64,000 bases of DNA from CAVAWX01 sp963642995 (GCA_963642995.1 CAVIIZ010000003.1:1-64000); one strand, 5' to 3'; shown: positions 47,066 through 56,420, numbered from the stretch's first letter. Notes: generated from the sequence alone by a model not told the origin. Numbers and translations are program-made.

Positions 47066-47178
47066 GCCGAAAGCACATGCCGGGACCGCCGGTTGCGGGG
47101 GGCTCTCGAGGCCTGCGGGCGCCTGCGGGGGCTTTTTCCCGCAGACGGGCGAGGGGCGGCAGGAGGGGGCGTGGCTCG

Positions 47179-48402
47179 ATGAAACGGGTTGCCGGCGATC
47201 TGGCGCGCAGGCTCGTGCTGTTTCTCTACCTGCTGGAGCGCCCGGGCGGCGCAAGCTCCGACGACATATTGCACGACCTGCCCCGCTGCTACCCGACCGA
47301 CAGCATCGACGTGCAAAGCGCCAAGCGCGCCCTGCGACGCGACATCGGAAAACTCGCCCGCGACGGTTTCTACATCGTATTCGACGACGGGGCGCGCGCG
47401 GTTGCCGCCCCGGACGCCGCGCAGGCCGCGGGCGCCGCGGATGCGGAAGGCCTTGCAGAGGCTGCGGGCGCGGATGGCGAAGGGAGGGCTTCGGGCGTCG
47501 CCGCAGCCGAAGGGCGCTACAAGGTCGACGCGCGGCGCACGTTTGCCGCATCCGTCTCCTTCACCGACGACGAGGCGGCGCTTTTGCGGGTGGCGTGCGC
47601 GTCGCTTCTGCAGGACGCGTCCTACCCGCGCGCATCCGAGCTGCTCGGCGCGCTCGCGCGGCTTTCCGGCGAACTCGACGTGCCCGACACGCTGCTGCCC
47701 TTGATGGACGCCGGCCTGCCCGCATCCTCGCTGCCCTCCTCGATCGCGAAGGTGCGGCGCGCCCTGGAGGGGAAAAACGCCCTTTCGTTTTCCTACGCCG
47801 ACGCGCGGGGAGCCGCCTCGCGCAGGAAGGTGGCGCCGCTTCGCGTCTTCACCTTCGAGCGGCACCTCTATCTCGTCGCTCGCGACGTGGACGGCGATGA
47901 GGCGGGCTGCGTGGGTGGCGAGGCGGCTTTCGCGAAGGCGGGCGGCGCGTGCAAATCCGACGAGGCGAACGGCGCGGGCCGCCTGCGCGTCTTTCGCCTC
48001 GACCGCATGTCGCACGTGAAGGGGGGAGGCGCCCTGCCCGACAGCGCGTTCGACACGCGGGGCGTTGATGCGTGGCCGTGCCTGCCCTTCCAGTTTTCCG
48101 CGCGCCGTTTCCCGGCAAAGGTCCTCTTCTCGCCGGCCGCGTATGCGCGGGCAAGCGCCACGACCATGCGGCGCGGTTCCTTCACGCGTGCAGACGGCGC
48201 ATCCGGCAACGCCTCGCACGAGGGCGCCGTGTCCGCAGGCGGGGGCGGCGCCGTGTGGGAGGTGGAGGCCTCGGATGCCCGGGCGCTCGCGGCATGGTGC
48301 GTGGAAAACGGGCCCGGGTTGCAGCCGCTCGCGCCGCCGGAGGCCGTGCAGGCGTTTTCGGACATCTTGGACGGTGCGGGGAGGTGCTGCCGTGCGCTTT
48401 GA
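47179..48402 (+). CDS. WYL-domain transcriptional regulator, first of tandem pair (PafB-like)
   Basis: The 407-residue protein has an N-terminal helix-turn-helix region (1-70, including SIDVQSAKRALRRDIGKLARDG), an Ala-rich linker, and a WYL domain at about 195-295 (LSFSYADARGAASRRKVAPLRVF, then HLYLVARD and RVFRLDRM). A C-terminal WCX-like region follows. The namesake motif is LYL here. WYL proteins sense nucleic acid or nucleotide ligands, and PafB/PafC is the actinobacterial DNA-damage pair. The ATG at 47179 has AGGAGG upstream. The last 11 bases overlap the second WYL gene. Confidence 0.8.
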   Translation: MKRVAGDLARRLVLFLYLLERPGGASSDDILHDLPRCYPTDSIDVQSAKRALRRDIGKLARDGFYIVFDDGARAVAAPDAAQAAGAADAEGLAEAAGADGEGRASGVAAAEGRYKVDARRTFAASVSFTDDEAALLRVACASLLQDASYPRASELLGALARLSGELDVPDTLLPLMDAGLPASSLPSSIAKVRRALEGKNALSFSYADARGAASRRKVAPLRVFTFERHLYLVARDVDGDEAGCVGGEAAFAKAGGACKSDEANGAGRLRVFRLDRMSHVKGGGALPDSAFDTRGVDAWPCLPFQFSARRFPAKVLFSPAAYARASATTMRRGSFTRADGASGNASHEGAVSAGGGGAVWEVEASDARALAAWCVENGPGLQPLAPPEAVQAFSDILDGAGRCCRAL

Positions 48403-49486
48403 CGACGCCCTGGTCATGCGGGCGTTTGTCATGCTCGCCCAAAACGGCGCGCTTGCCGTCGGCGACTTCGCGCAGATGATGGGGCTTGCCCCAGACGAGG
48501 CGGAAGACCTCTTCGTCGCCCTTTCGGCGGCGCTCTCCGACGAGGCCGTCTCCACCGAGCTGGGCTACATGGGCGCGTCGGGAACCCGCTTTGCCTGGAA
48601 CCCGCGCCCGGGCGGGCACGGGGCCGGCCCGAGGACGCGGCTTTCGGCCGGCGAGGACGAGGCCTTGCGCGACGCGCTGGCGGATTTCGGCATGGGGGCG
48701 GGCGACCCGCTGCACGAGAAGCTCTTCGCGGCGAAGGGCGCGCTTGCCGACGCCGCCGGCGCCGGCGACGCGGTCTGCGGGGAGGATGCGAGAACCGCGT
48801 CGCAGGCCGCCTCGGGCACGGTGAGGCCGCAAGGCGCGTCAGGACGCCGCGGATGCATCGTCTCGGCGCTTTCCGTGCTGGCCTCGACCATCGACCTCGA
48901 AGAGCACCGTCTCGTCTCCTTTGCGTACTGCCCGGCGGGGGCCTCGCAAAGCCGCGTGCGCCGGGTGGCGCCTGTGCGCATCGTCTCGGACGGCGACGTG
49001 AGCCTCTTGCAGGCGTGGAGGTGCGCGGATGACGGCGCTGCCTGCGCGGGCGGCGCGGACGCGGCGGGCTCGCAGGGCGCGGCCGCGGGCTTTTTCCCTC
49101 GCGGCGCGGGTTTCGAGTTTCGCAGCTACCGCATCGACCGCATGACCGACGTGCGCGTGCTCGACGAGCGCTTCGAGGCGTCGGCGCTGCCCGAAGAGGG
49201 CAAAAGGGGAAATCCCCGCATGGTGCGCCTGCGCTTTGCGCAAGGGCAGCCCCTGCCCGAGTGGCCCGGCCTGAAGCCGGCGAAGAAGGCGGGCAGGCGA
49301 AAAGGCGGGAAAGGCGGAAGCGGCGACGCCGTCGAGGCGCGCATCCCCTGGTACGGCTCGGACTGGCTGCCCCAGCGCATCGCCGCCCTCGGCGGCGCCT
49401 GCACCCCGCTCGACGACGACCTGCGCGCGCGCGTGCTCTCCTACATCGCCCGCGTCCGCGCCCAATCCAGCGCTTTCTGCCTGTGA
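48392..49486 (+). CDS. WYL-domain transcriptional regulator, second of tandem pair (PafC-like)
   Basis: The 364-residue protein starts at a GTG with GGAGGTG six bases upstream, inside the end of the first WYL gene. Residues 1-60 form a small helix-turn-helix (ALAVGDFAQMMGLAPDEAEDLF). A WYL core follows (LVSFAYCPAGASQSRVRRVAPVRIV, then SLLQAWRC and FRSYRIDRM), then a C-terminal domain with a basic Lys/Gly stretch (KKAGRRKGGKGG). The overlap and matched architecture suggest a heterodimer with the upstream protein, as in PafBC. The DNA-damage role is inference from that pair. Confidence 0.78.
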   Translation: MRFDDALVMRAFVMLAQNGALAVGDFAQMMGLAPDEAEDLFVALSAALSDEAVSTELGYMGASGTRFAWNPRPGGHGAGPRTRLSAGEDEALRDALADFGMGAGDPLHEKLFAAKGALADAAGAGDAVCGEDARTASQAASGTVRPQGASGRRGCIVSALSVLASTIDLEEHRLVSFAYCPAGASQSRVRRVAPVRIVSDGDVSLLQAWRCADDGAACAGGADAAGSQGAAAGFFPRGAGFEFRSYRIDRMTDVRVLDERFEASALPEEGKRGNPRMVRLRFAQGQPLPEWPGLKPAKKAGRRKGGKGGSGDAVEARIPWYGSDWLPQRIAALGGACTPLDDDLRARVLSYIARVRAQSSAFCL

Positions 49487-49575
49487 TCTCGGCCGTGTTC
49501 GGGTGAAAGGCCGGTGCGGCACGCAGAGACGGCCGGGTCGGCGGCCGGAGAGCGAAGACGGCGCGAAAAAGCCCG

Positions 49576-49603
49576 TTTGCGTCTGCGGCGGCTGTGCTAT
49601 CAT
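49576..49603 (+). promoter_or_regulatory. rpsT promoter
   Basis: TTTGCG (49576-49581) and an extended -10 TGC-TATCAT (49598-49603) with a 16-base spacer, about 90 bases before rpsT. Confidence 0.5.
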
Positions 49604-49693
49604 GTGCGGGTTTGTCGCGACCGAAAGGAGCGCCGGTGCGGCGCGCCTCTTCGGCCGCAGGAAAGACTTTGACCGAAAGGGAACGCGAACAAG

Positions 49694-49960
49694 ATGGCCA
49701 ACATCAAGTCTCAGAAGAAGCGCATCAAGACCAACGCCAAGGCGACGCTGCGCAACAAGTCCGCCCGTGCCGAGCTGAAAACGGCCGTGCGCCGCGTGCA
49801 GGAGGCCGTCGCCGCCGGCGACGCCGAAAAGGCGCAGCAGGCCGCGAACAAGGCCAGCCGCCTGCTCGACCACGCGGCCAGCCGCGGCATCATCCACAAA
49901 AACCAGGCGGCCAACCGCAAGAGCGGCGTGCAAAAGCTCGTCAACACGATCGCCGAATAG
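49694..49960 (+). CDS. rpsT: 30S ribosomal protein S20
   Basis: The 88-residue basic protein begins MANIKSQKKRIKTNAKATLRN and ends in RKSGVQKLVNTI, as S20 does. S20 binds 16S rRNA in the 30S body. AAAGGGA lies about 12 bases before the ATG. It is transcribed from a candidate promoter near 49.6 kb and separated from rplS by 139 bases containing two hairpins. Confidence 0.97.
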   Translation: MANIKSQKKRIKTNAKATLRNKSARAELKTAVRRVQEAVAAGDAEKAQQAANKASRLLDHAASRGIIHKNQAANRKSGVQKLVNTIAE

Positions 49961-49994
49961 GCGCACGTTTTCCGCATGGGCAAAACAGGCATTT

Positions 49995-50036
49995 ACTGCA
50001 GGGGGAAACTCCTGTAGTCTGACGATTCGCATCGTC
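49995..50036 (+). promoter_or_regulatory. Two tandem hairpins between rpsT and rplS (candidate L19 leader or attenuator)
   Basis: The first hairpin pairs ACTGCAGGGG (49995-50004) with CTCCTGTAGT (50009-50018) around a GAAA loop. Two bases later GACGAT pairs with ATCGTC (50021-50036) around TCGC. Neither is followed by a convincing T-run. Position before rplS suggests autogenous control by L19 or processing of the rpsT 3' end. Confidence 0.4.
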
Positions 50037-50099
50037 GTTTCCTCTGTGGGCAACCGGCCGCACACGAAACGCATGGCTTGAAGGAAGAGGAAAAGATCC

Positions 50100-50444
50100 A
50101 TGGACTACATCCGCGCAATCGAGCAACAGCAGATCCGCGACGACATCCCCGATTTCCCCGTGGGCGCGCATGTGAAGGTGCACTACCGCATCAAGGAGGG
50201 CAACCGCGAGCGCATCCAGGTCTTCGAAGGCGACGTGATCGCGCGCAAGGGCAAGGGCGCCCGCGAGACCTTCACGGTCCGCAAGGTCAGCTTCGGCGTG
50301 GGCGTCGAGCGCACCTTCCCCGTGAACAGCCCCAAGATCGACCATGTCGACGTCGTGCGCATCGGCCAGGTGCGCCGCGCGAAGCTCTACTACCTGCGCG
50401 ACAAGGTGGGCAAGGCCGCCCGCCTGCGCGAGAAGGGCTTCTAG
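50100..50444 (+). CDS. rplS: 50S ribosomal protein L19
   Basis: The 114-residue L19 begins MDYIRAIEQQQIRDDIPDFPVGAHVKV and contains IQVFEGDVIARKGKG and FGVGVERTFPV, ending KAARLREKGF. It sits at the 30S-50S interface. GGAAGAGGAAAAG precedes the ATG. The rnhB frame follows after about 46 bases; rplS and rnhB are neighbours in many genomes. Confidence 0.97.
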   Translation: MDYIRAIEQQQIRDDIPDFPVGAHVKVHYRIKEGNRERIQVFEGDVIARKGKGARETFTVRKVSFGVGVERTFPVNSPKIDHVDVVRIGQVRRAKLYYLRDKVGKAARLREKGF

Positions 50445-50490
50445 AGGCCGGGCACACGCCGTCTTGCGCGCACCGCGCAGCTGCATCCCC

Positions 50491-51138
50491 TTGGGACTTT
50501 CGAGAAAAGAGCGAGAAGAGCTCCGCCGGGCGAAAACGGCGGGGCTCTACTCTTTCATGCGCGAATTGGCCGGCGCGGGCGTGGTCGTGGGCCTCGACGA
50601 GGTGGGACGCGGCCCTCTGGCAGGCCCTCTGACGGTGGCGGCGGTCGTCTTGCCCGACGAACCGCAGATAGAAGGCCTCGACGACTCGAAGAAGCTGTCC
50701 CCCGGGCGCCGCGAGCAGCTGGCCGCGGCGATCGAGGGCACGGCGCGGGCCATAGGCTTGTGCCACGTCGAGCCCGCCCGCATCGACGCCGAGGGCATGG
50801 CCTCGTGCCTGAGGGCGGCCTTCGCAGGCGCGCTCTCGCGTTGCGGCGTGGAGCCGGACGCGGTGCTCGTGGACGGCAACCCGCTGCGCATCCACCCCAA
50901 GGAGCAAAACGTGGTGAAAGGCGATGGAAAGGTCGCCTGCATCGCGGCGGCCTCCATCTACGCGAAGGTGGCTCGCGACGCGTTGATGGCCGAGCTGGCC
51001 GAGCGCTATCCGGGCTACGGTTTCGAGCGCAACAAAGGCTACGGCACCGCCGAGCACATAGAGGCCATACGCGAGATGGGCCCCAGCCCCGTCCACCGCA
51101 TGAGCTTTCTGGGAAACATTCTTTCCCGGAGCGAATGA
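50491..51138 (+). CDS. rnhB: Ribonuclease HII
   Basis: The enzyme removes RNA from RNA-DNA hybrids. Motifs are GLDEVGRGPLAGP (Asp36, Glu37), LDDSKKLS, DGNPLRI and KGDGKVACIAAASIYAKVARD. The frame is open upstream into rplS. I place the start at the TTG at 50491, which gives the LSRKEREELRRAKTAGLY lead seen in Gram-positive homologues (215 residues). An ATG at 50557 and a TTG at 50464 are alternatives, and none has a good ribosome site. Confidence 0.9.
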   Translation: MGLSRKEREELRRAKTAGLYSFMRELAGAGVVVGLDEVGRGPLAGPLTVAAVVLPDEPQIEGLDDSKKLSPGRREQLAAAIEGTARAIGLCHVEPARIDAEGMASCLRAAFAGALSRCGVEPDAVLVDGNPLRIHPKEQNVVKGDGKVACIAAASIYAKVARDALMAELAERYPGYGFERNKGYGTAEHIEAIREMGPSPVHRMSFLGNILSRSE

Positions 51139-51147
51139 ACTTTGTTG

Positions 51148-51200
51148 TAGAATTTCCGTTTGTATGTTTGAACGGGAAAGCCCGTCGGGAAAGGGCTTTC
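51148..51200 (+). promoter_or_regulatory. secD promoter and leader hairpin
   Basis: A TAGAAT -10 (51148-51153) begins a leader that contains a perfect 8-bp stem, GAAAGCCC (51176-51183) with GGGCTTTC (51193-51200), nine-base loop, ending 15 bases before the AGGAG site of secD. Confidence 0.4.
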
Positions 51201-51229
51201 GGACATGCTATGCAACAGGAGAATGATTG

Positions 51230-53146
51230 ATGGCAGAAAAACGCAAGGAGCTTTCCGACGCGGACTTGGCAAAGGTCAAGGCCCAGCGCGAGAAGGAGCG
51301 GGCACGCCGCGAGAAGAAGCGCGAGAAGGACAAGTCGCGCCAGGAACGCGACGCCAAGCGCTACGAGAAGGCGGCCGAGGCCGCGCGCAAGAAGGCGGCC
51401 GACGAGCGCGCCGCCGCCGAGAAGCTCAAAAACGACCCGAAGCACCAGGCCAAGCTCCAAAAGGAGGCCGACCGCCTGAAGGCCAAGGGCAAAAAGGAGA
51501 TGGAGAAGAACCGCAAGCGTTCGGCCAAGAAAGCCGGCAAGGCGGCGAAGACTCGCGCCAAGCAGGAAAAACGTGCCGAGAAAGAGGGGCTGGCCGCCGT
51601 TGACGCGAGAAAGTCGCGCTCGGGCAGGCGCGCCGCCGCGCAATCTGCCGTGTCTTCGCGCGACGCCGAGGCCCGCACGGCCACGGCTGCCGCGGCCGCG
51701 GGCTCCACGCACCGCCGCAACGCGCGCATCTGCCTCGTCGTCACCCTCATCCTCGCCGTGGGCGCGGCCTTCATGCTGTGGCCCCCGCAAGACAAGATCA
51801 CCATGGGCCTCGACATCCAGGGCGGCCTGTCCGTCAGCCTGACGGCGGCCACCTCCGACGGCGGCACCCCGACCGCCGAGCAGATGGACGAGGCGCGCCA
51901 GGTCATCACCTCGCGCGTGAACTCCTCGGGCGCCTCGGCCGCCAGCGTGCAGACCCAGGGCTCCAACGCCTTTCTCGTGCAGGTGCCCGGCGCCGACAAC
52001 TCCCAGTCCATCATCGAGACCCTGTCCAGCCAGGGCGTGCTCGAGTTCGTCCGCGTCGACCAGATCGAATCCGACGACGTGAAAACGGCCATAGAAAACG
52101 GCCTGTGGGGCATGAACCTGAAAGAGCAGAACGCCAACTACACCTGCTTCATGGACGGCAACCACGTCACGAACACGACGGTGGACCGCCCGCAGGGCTC
52201 TGCCGACTACGCGGTGAACCTCCAGCTCGACTCCGAGGGCGCGAAGGCCTTCGGCGACACGACAAAGGAGCTGGCAGAGGACAAGGGAAAGATCGCCATC
52301 GTGCTCGACGGCGTGGTGAAAAGCGCGCCTGCCGTGCAAAGCGCCATCACCGACGGCCGCGTGCAGATCACGGGCAGCTACGATTCCGAGGAGGCCAACA
52401 ACCTCAAGGCCATCATCGACTCCGGCTCGCTGCCCGTCTCGCTCACGGTCGAGTCCTCCAGCATCGTAGGGCCCACCTTGGGCTCCAACGCCCTGATGGT
52501 CGGCATCGTCTCGGCGCTCATCGGCCTTGCGGTGGTCTTTGTCTGGCTGCTGCTCTTCTACAAGGGCCTCGGCCTGCTCGCCGGCGCGGCCATACTCATC
52601 ATGTCCCTCATCTACCTCGGGCTTCTGGCCATGCTCTCGCAGCTCGGGTGGTTTTCCATGACGCTGCCCGGCATCGCGGGCATCATCGTCAACATAGGCA
52701 TGTCGGCCGACTCGTCGATCCTCATCATGGAGTGTTTCCACGAGCAGATACGGCGGGGCAAGTCGGTGAAGAGCGCGTCGGTCTCCGGCGTCCACGAGGG
52801 CATCTTCACCTCCATCGACGCCGACCTCGTCACGCTCGTCACGGCGCTCGTGCTCTACTTCGTGGCCGTGGGAGACGTGCGCGGCTTCGGCCTCACGCTC
52901 GCGCTCGGCATCATGTGCGACCTGCTCGTCATGGCCTTGTTCGCCGGCCCCATCATCCGCATCCTGGGTCCTCGGGTCATCGCGCGCCATCCGGGCTTTT
53001 GGGGCACCATGGACGACGTGAACGAGGGCGCCTACCTGAACAAGCTCCTCGCCGACGAGAAGAAGGAAAACGCCGCCAAGGGCAAGGGCGTGCAGGGAAA
53101 GGCGCGCGGCCCTCGAGGCGTCTCGGCGCGAAAGGGGGTGGACTAG
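51230..53146 (+). CDS. secD: Protein translocase subunit SecD with charged N-terminal extension
   Basis: SecD works with SecF to pull proteins across the membrane using proton motive force. The core (165-638) has the first helix, GLDIQGGLSVSL, a periplasmic-type domain and five C-terminal helices with GIAGIIVNIGMSADSSI. Unusually, residues 1-164 are an almost uninterrupted Lys/Glu/Arg/Ala coiled coil in the cytoplasm, where most SecD proteins have only a few residues. AGGAG lies nine bases before the ATG. The stop is one base from the secF start. Confidence 0.95.
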   Translation: MAEKRKELSDADLAKVKAQREKERARREKKREKDKSRQERDAKRYEKAAEAARKKAADERAAAEKLKNDPKHQAKLQKEADRLKAKGKKEMEKNRKRSAKKAGKAAKTRAKQEKRAEKEGLAAVDARKSRSGRRAAAQSAVSSRDAEARTATAAAAAGSTHRRNARICLVVTLILAVGAAFMLWPPQDKITMGLDIQGGLSVSLTAATSDGGTPTAEQMDEARQVITSRVNSSGASAASVQTQGSNAFLVQVPGADNSQSIIETLSSQGVLEFVRVDQIESDDVKTAIENGLWGMNLKEQNANYTCFMDGNHVTNTTVDRPQGSADYAVNLQLDSEGAKAFGDTTKELAEDKGKIAIVLDGVVKSAPAVQSAITDGRVQITGSYDSEEANNLKAIIDSGSLPVSLTVESSSIVGPTLGSNALMVGIVSALIGLAVVFVWLLLFYKGLGLLAGAAILIMSLIYLGLLAMLSQLGWFSMTLPGIAGIIVNIGMSADSSILIMECFHEQIRRGKSVKSASVSGVHEGIFTSIDADLVTLVTALVLYFVAVGDVRGFGLTLALGIMCDLLVMALFAGPIIRILGPRVIARHPGFWGTMDDVNEGAYLNKLLADEKKENAAKGKGVQGKARGPRGVSARKGVD

Positions 53147-53147
53147 C

Positions 53148-54629
53148 ATGTACTCTCTCAGACCTCACAGGCAGTTCAACTTCGTCGGAATGTGGAAGTA
53201 CGGTTTCGTCCTCTCCGCCATCCTCATCGTCTTGTCCATCGCGGGGCTGGTCGCCAGCTTCGTCACGACGGGCTCGGCGCTCACCTTGGGCACCGAGTTT
53301 TCCGGCGGCACCTCCATCCAGGTCTCCGATGCCGGCGACCTGACGGAGCAGACCCTCGTCGACACCTACAACTCGACGGCCTCCGAGTTGGGCGTGAACT
53401 CGCAGATCTCGTCGGCGCAGACCACTTCCTCCGGCGGCGTGAACGGCTTTTTGCTGCGCACCACCGATTCGGACACGAGCAGCGAGAGCAGCGTGATGAG
53501 CAAGGTCCAGGAGACGCTTTCGATCAGCTCGGACAACGTCACCATCCAGACCATCTCGGCCAGCTGGGGCGCGTCGGTCATCTGGAGCTCGGTGCTCGCC
53601 TTCATCTTGTCGTGCGTGGCCATCCTCATCGTCATCGCGTTGCGCTACCGCGAGCCGCGCATGGGCGTCGTCGCGCTCATCACCTTGTTCCACGACATGT
53701 TCATCGTCGTGGGCATCTACGCGTGGGCGGGCATGTTCTTCCACATGGAGATCACCGCCGACGTGATCGCGGCGCTGCTGGCCATCATCGGGTATTCGCT
53801 CTACGACACCATCGTCGTGTTCCACCGCATCAACCAAAACGCGAGCCCGAACATGCGCATGTCGATGAAGACCTGCGCCAACATCTCCGTCAACGAGATC
53901 ATCGTGCGCTCGCTGAACACCTCGATCACGTCCATCATCCCGGTGTTCTTCATGTTGCTGCTGGGCACCGACACCCTGCTCGATTTCGCGTTCGCCATGT
54001 TCATCGGCATGTTGCTGGGCGTCTACTCGACGCTGGCCATATCGGCGCCGGTCTACACGTTGTGGAAGTGCCGCCAGCCGGAGTACGCGCGCCTGGAGAA
54101 GAAATTCCCCTACACGGTCGAGCAATCGCCGTTCACCAAGCCCATGCTCAAACAGGCGCGCAAGGACTGGAAGAAGAAGCGCGCCGCCGAGAAGAAGCAG
54201 GCCGCCGAGGACAGGAAGCGGGCAAAGGAGCAGGCCGCAAAGGACAAGAGGCAGGCCAAAGAGCAAGCGGCCAAGGCAAAGGAGCAGGCAAGGGAGAAAG
54301 CGGCCCGGGACAAGAAGGACGCGGGGAAAACGGACGCGGGTGAAAAGGACGGCGCGGGAAAGAAGGAGAAAGCAAGCGCCGCCAAGGGCGATGCAGACGA
54401 GAAGGACGCCTTTGCCGAGGACGAGCGGGTCGCCGAAGAAGAAGGGCCTGTCGAGGACGAGCAGGCCGCCGAAGACGAAAGGCCCGTCGAGGACGAGAAG
54501 GCCGCCGAAGACGAGGACGGGAAAGCCGCCGAAGAGCCGGATGCGCCTGCAGACGAGGCGGCCGGCGAGGCGCCTGCCGGGCAGGTCGCCGAGCCGGAGG
54601 AGAAGGCAGACGAGGGGAAGTCGGACTAG
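53148..54629 (+). CDS. secF: Protein translocase subunit SecF with charged C-terminal tail
   Basis: The core (about 1-320) has the first helix, TEFSGGTSIQV, and the C-terminal membrane block with LRYREPRMGVVALITLFHDM and GYSLYDTIVVFHRI, all typical of SecF. The last 170 residues are low complexity: first Lys/Ala/Glu/Gln-rich, then almost purely acidic (repeats of VEDEQAAEDERPVEDEKAAEDE). This mirrors the basic extension of SecD. GGGGGTGG overlaps the secD end and the ATG is one base past the secD stop. The recJ start is one base past its own stop. Confidence 0.95.
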   Translation: MYSLRPHRQFNFVGMWKYGFVLSAILIVLSIAGLVASFVTTGSALTLGTEFSGGTSIQVSDAGDLTEQTLVDTYNSTASELGVNSQISSAQTTSSGGVNGFLLRTTDSDTSSESSVMSKVQETLSISSDNVTIQTISASWGASVIWSSVLAFILSCVAILIVIALRYREPRMGVVALITLFHDMFIVVGIYAWAGMFFHMEITADVIAALLAIIGYSLYDTIVVFHRINQNASPNMRMSMKTCANISVNEIIVRSLNTSITSIIPVFFMLLLGTDTLLDFAFAMFIGMLLGVYSTLAISAPVYTLWKCRQPEYARLEKKFPYTVEQSPFTKPMLKQARKDWKKKRAAEKKQAAEDRKRAKEQAAKDKRQAKEQAAKAKEQAREKAARDKKDAGKTDAGEKDGAGKKEKASAAKGDADEKDAFAEDERVAEEEGPVEDEQAAEDERPVEDEKAAEDEDGKAAEEPDAPADEAAGEAPAGQVAEPEEKADEGKSD

Positions 54630-54630
54630 C

Positions 54631-56408
54631 TTGGTGAACGCTCCCTTCGGATACACGGTGGCGCCGGCCGACGAGGCCGCGGTCGAGACGATCGTCTCCG
54701 GCTGCGGCCTCTTGCCGTTGACGGCGCGGATCTTGGTCTCGCGCGGCATCGACACGCCCGAGCGCGTCCGCGTCTTCCTCTCGCCGTCGCTTGCGCGCGA
54801 TTGCCACGACCCGGATCTCGTGCCAGGGCTTTCCGATGTGGCCGACAAGGTGCTTCGCGTCATGGAGGCGGGCGGCCGCATACTCGTGTTCGGCGACTTC
54901 GATGTGGACGGCGTCTCGGCCACCGCGCTTGCCGTGCGGGGCCTGCGCGCGCTCGGGGCCCGCGCCGACGGCCTGATCCCGCACCGCTACGACGAGGGCT
55001 ACGCGTTGTCCGAGGCCGCCGTGCGCCGCGGCATGGAGACGTTCTCGCCCGACCTCGTCGTGACGGTGGACTGCGGCATCGCCTGCGATGCGGAGGTCGC
55101 GGCCATGCGCGAGGCGGGCATCGACGTGTGCATCACCGACCACCACGAGGCCGGCGCCCACGTGCCGCGCGGCGTCCCCGTGGCCGACAGCAAGCTCGAC
55201 CGCGCCTGCCCCTCTTTCGACCTTGCCGGCGCGGGCGTGGCCTTGAAGCTCATAGCCTTGCTGGGGCGGCGGCTTGGGCGACCGGACGCATGGCGCGAGC
55301 TGGTCGATTTGGCCACGCTCGGCACCATAAGCGACATCATGCCCCTCACCGGCGAGAACCGTGCCATCGTGGCTGCCGGGCTGGAGCGCATGCGCAGCGC
55401 CCCGCGCCCGGGCATCGCCGCGCTTGCCGCCGTGTCCAAGACGGACCTTGCGTCTGTCACGGCCACCAGGCTGTCCTTTTCCCTCATCCCGCGCATGAAC
55501 GCAGCCGGGCGCATGGGAGATGCGACGCTGGCGTTCGACCTGCTGATGAGCGACGATGCGGCCGAGGCCGAGCGCCTCGCCGCAAAGCTCGACGAGGTGA
55601 ACGCCGAGCGCAAGGTGGTCGAGGCGCAGCTGCTCGAGCAGGTGAAAGCCGCGCTTGCCGCAGACCCGACGCTTGTCGAGTCGCCTGTCGTCGTCGTGGC
55701 CGGCGAGGGGTGGCACGAGGGCGTGAAGGGCATCGTCGCCTCGCGCGTGGCCCGCGAATACAAGAAGCCCGCCATCATCTTCACCGTTGAAAACGGCAGC
55801 GCGCGCGGCTCGGGCAGGACATACGGCGAGCTGAACCTCTTCGAGCTGGCCTCGAGCGCCCAAGACCTCTACGAGAGGTTCGGCGGGCACGTGGCGGCCA
55901 TCGGGCTGACCCTGCCTGCAGACAAGCTGCCCGAACTGCGCCGGCGCCTTTCCGCGCAATGCGAGAGCGCGCAGGCGGCCGAGACGGCGCCTGCGCCGGC
56001 AGTGGACGCGCAGGTGCGCCTTTCGGATTGCACGCTGCCGGCCTTCGAGGAGCTTGCCCGCCTCGAGCCCTTCGGCAACATCAACCGCAGTCCCCTGCTC
56101 GTGCTGCCCCATGTGTTTTTGGAAAACCGCCGCGCCATCGGAAAGACCGGTGCGCATTTCCGCTACGAGGCCGCCGACGGGCTGTCGCGCGTTGCGGGCA
56201 TCTATTTCAACCCCCCCGATTTGGACGTGCTGGTGAATTGCCAAACGGTGTGCGACATCGTGTTCGAGCCGCAGGTGGACGAGTGGCAGGGCCGCAAGAC
56301 GGCAAAGCTCATGACGCGCAGGGTGCTCGTTTCCGCGCCGCCCGCAAAAGATGCGGCCCGCGGCCCGCTTGCCGCGCGGGTGCACGAGCTGCTGGCCGCC
56401 GACGCTGC
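54631..56408 (+). CDS. recJ: Single-stranded-DNA exonuclease RecJ (runs into assembly gap)
   Basis: The 592 visible residues cover the whole RecJ nuclease: VFGDFDVDGVSA, TVDCGI, ITDHHEAG (DHH motif), ADSKLD, TLGTISDIMPL, the DHHA1 part (VAGEGWHEGVKGIVASR, GSGRTYGELNLFELA) and a C-terminal OB fold. RecJ degrades 5' ends in repair. The start is a TTG at 54631 (or GTG at 54634), one base after secF. The frame is still open at the N-run, inside an Ala-rich stretch, and the helicase just after the gap probably belongs to the same polypeptide. Confidence 0.88.
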
Positions 56409-56418
56409 NNNNNNNNNN
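56409..56418. other. Assembly gap (10 N) between RecJ and helicase parts
   Basis: Ten N bases lie in repetitive GC-rich linker DNA. The frame differs on the two sides, so the true length is unknown. Confidence 0.95.
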
Positions 56419-56420
56419 AC

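Noticed and set aside
47090..47178. Terminator after tRNA-Arg
   Set aside because: CTGCGGG and CCCGCAG pair, but the T-run is in the loop rather than after the stem, so it is not a normal intrinsic terminator.
56409..56418. Treating the N-runs as exact ten-base unknowns and calling frameshift pseudogenes
   Set aside because: Both runs are exactly ten N and sit where reads would be hard to assemble, so they are placeholders of unknown length; the genes on each side are intact.
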